Assembly: GCA_945869955.1 (NCBI GenBank)
Contig: CAMBQP010000042.1
Span: forward strand, 1 to 33,009
Source: Schlesneria paludicola DSM 18645
Lineage (GTDB): Bacteria; Planctomycetota; Planctomycetia; Planctomycetales; Planctomycetaceae
Length of the DNA: 33,009 nucleotides
Direction: 5' to 3'
Shown: positions 32,456 to 33,009 of the stretch, in pieces
Position numbering within the stretch: the first letter of the stretch is position 1
Layout of the letters: the number at the start of each line of letters is the position of its first letter
The notes under the pieces: generated by a model
Told to the model about the DNA's origin: nothing
What the model saw: the letters and a program-made list of their open reading frames with translations, nothing else
The model's database searches: none
Position numbers and translations under genes: made by a program

Positions 32456-33009
32456 CTCCTCTACCGGTCAATATTGTGTCCGTCGGTCACGTTTGGGGTG
32501 TTTGTTTCTGTGGGCGTTTTGGATTTAACCAGGCCTGGCGAAGCTCCCAGGGAGACTGACCTTGGTTGACGCGACGTAGATCAGTGCGCTGCCGCGCAAC
32601 AGGTCGGCATCTGCGATCAAGCCGAGCGGTGAGCCGCTTGGTGAAGTGGCGATTGCACACGCACTTCGAAGTGGATCGTCACCTTCCGTCGCGAACGGGT
32701 GTGTCCCTGACCATCAAAGCTCCTGAACGCGGCGCGGGGTTCAAACCGCAAACACGCTGCCGAAGCTTCTCACGCAGCGATCAACGAGTCGGACCGGTGA
32801 TTCCATCGAGTCTGGAACAACAAAAAAAACGAAACCGGCGGCGTCATCGGAGTGCCGAACCGTGTTGGCTACGTCCCCTGTTCATTTCAATCGCGTCAAG
32901 CGTGGTTGCAAATTCGTCTCTTCAAAATTAGGCTAAAGCGGCTAAATTTGAAGACGGTCGATTATCAAAAGCGCTTCGGGGGGTGACGCAGATGGAAAAG
33001 CGATTAAAG
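32456..33009. other. Right-end region without recognisable gene
   Basis: No frame on either strand gives a convincing protein; the longest one, from 32566, is Arg/Ser-rich and shows no family motif. CTTCAAAATTAG (32920-32931) and CTAAATTTGAAG (32942-32953) form an inverted repeat with one mismatch. An ATG at 32992 (MEKRLK) preceded by a G-rich stretch could be the start of a gene that leaves the window, but six codons are not enough to call it. Confidence 0.4.

Noticed and set aside
32566..32931. Plus-strand frame of 121 codons near the right end
   Set aside because: The composition is Arg/Ser-rich, as in random frames of G+C-rich DNA, with no ribosome binding site and no recognisable motif.

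Overview
The window looks like a piece of a planctomycete chromosome. The G+C content is moderate (my impression is mid-50s percent). The gene set is typical of that phylum: a membrane-anchored Ser/Thr kinase with a beta-helix-like sensor half, a TPR/FG-GAP/ASPIC protein, a thioredoxin-NHL protein, a Minf_1886-type protein known from Planctomycetes and Verrucomicrobia, a dihydropteroate-synthase-related protein of the kind linked to tetrahydromethanopterin C1 metabolism, and a Tat-exported Gfo/Idh/MocA oxidoreductase. The assignment is by gene content, not by phylogeny. I saw no rRNA, tRNA or CRISPR array.

Layout. 1-6034, minus strand: metallophosphoesterase, orphan OmpR-type response regulator, zinc-ribbon methyltransferase (start overlapping the regulator's stop), and a large TPR/FG-GAP/ASPIC protein that runs off the left edge. 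6118-11646, plus strand: a small unknown protein, the Ser/Thr kinase, and the thioredoxin-NHL protein. 11697-11765: a heptanucleotide tandem repeat. 11766-14302, minus strand: the DHPS-related protein and an EboB-like TatD-family hydrolase. 14670-16052: a short DnaA-family protein followed by about 320 bp carrying a cluster of DnaA boxes, direct repeats and a hairpin, which is a good origin candidate. 16053-19005, minus strand: gltX and a membrane-anchored HEAT-repeat protein. 19204-21544, plus strand: YhaM-like exoribonuclease, Minf_1886-family protein, and an FlhB-like protein that has only the membrane half. A 111-bp inverted-repeat element starts inside the last gene's stop codon. 22110-23914, plus strand: two membrane-anchored coiled-coil proteins with similar N-termini and a 46-residue membrane protein, closed by a terminator. 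24120-28614, plus strand: a Fur-box-like palindrome, feoA-feoA-feoB and a coupled transglutaminase-like exported protein. 28656-28812: three hairpins between convergent genes. 28838-29035, minus strand: a cold-shock protein. 29611-30825, plus strand: the Gfo/Idh/MocA protein. 30970-33009: a REP-associated tyrosine transposase, a remnant of a second one, a DUF559-like gene tail, and a pair of 49-bp inverted REP-like repeats. This last part is decayed accessory DNA.

The clearest functional units are ferrous iron uptake (feo plus a likely Fur operator), the replication locus (DnaA-like protein plus origin candidate) and the coiled-coil trio. The points most worth following up are the DnaA that lacks its N-terminal domains beside a box cluster, the FlhB-like protein without its autocleaving domain, the coiled-coil trio, and the transposase with its REP pair.
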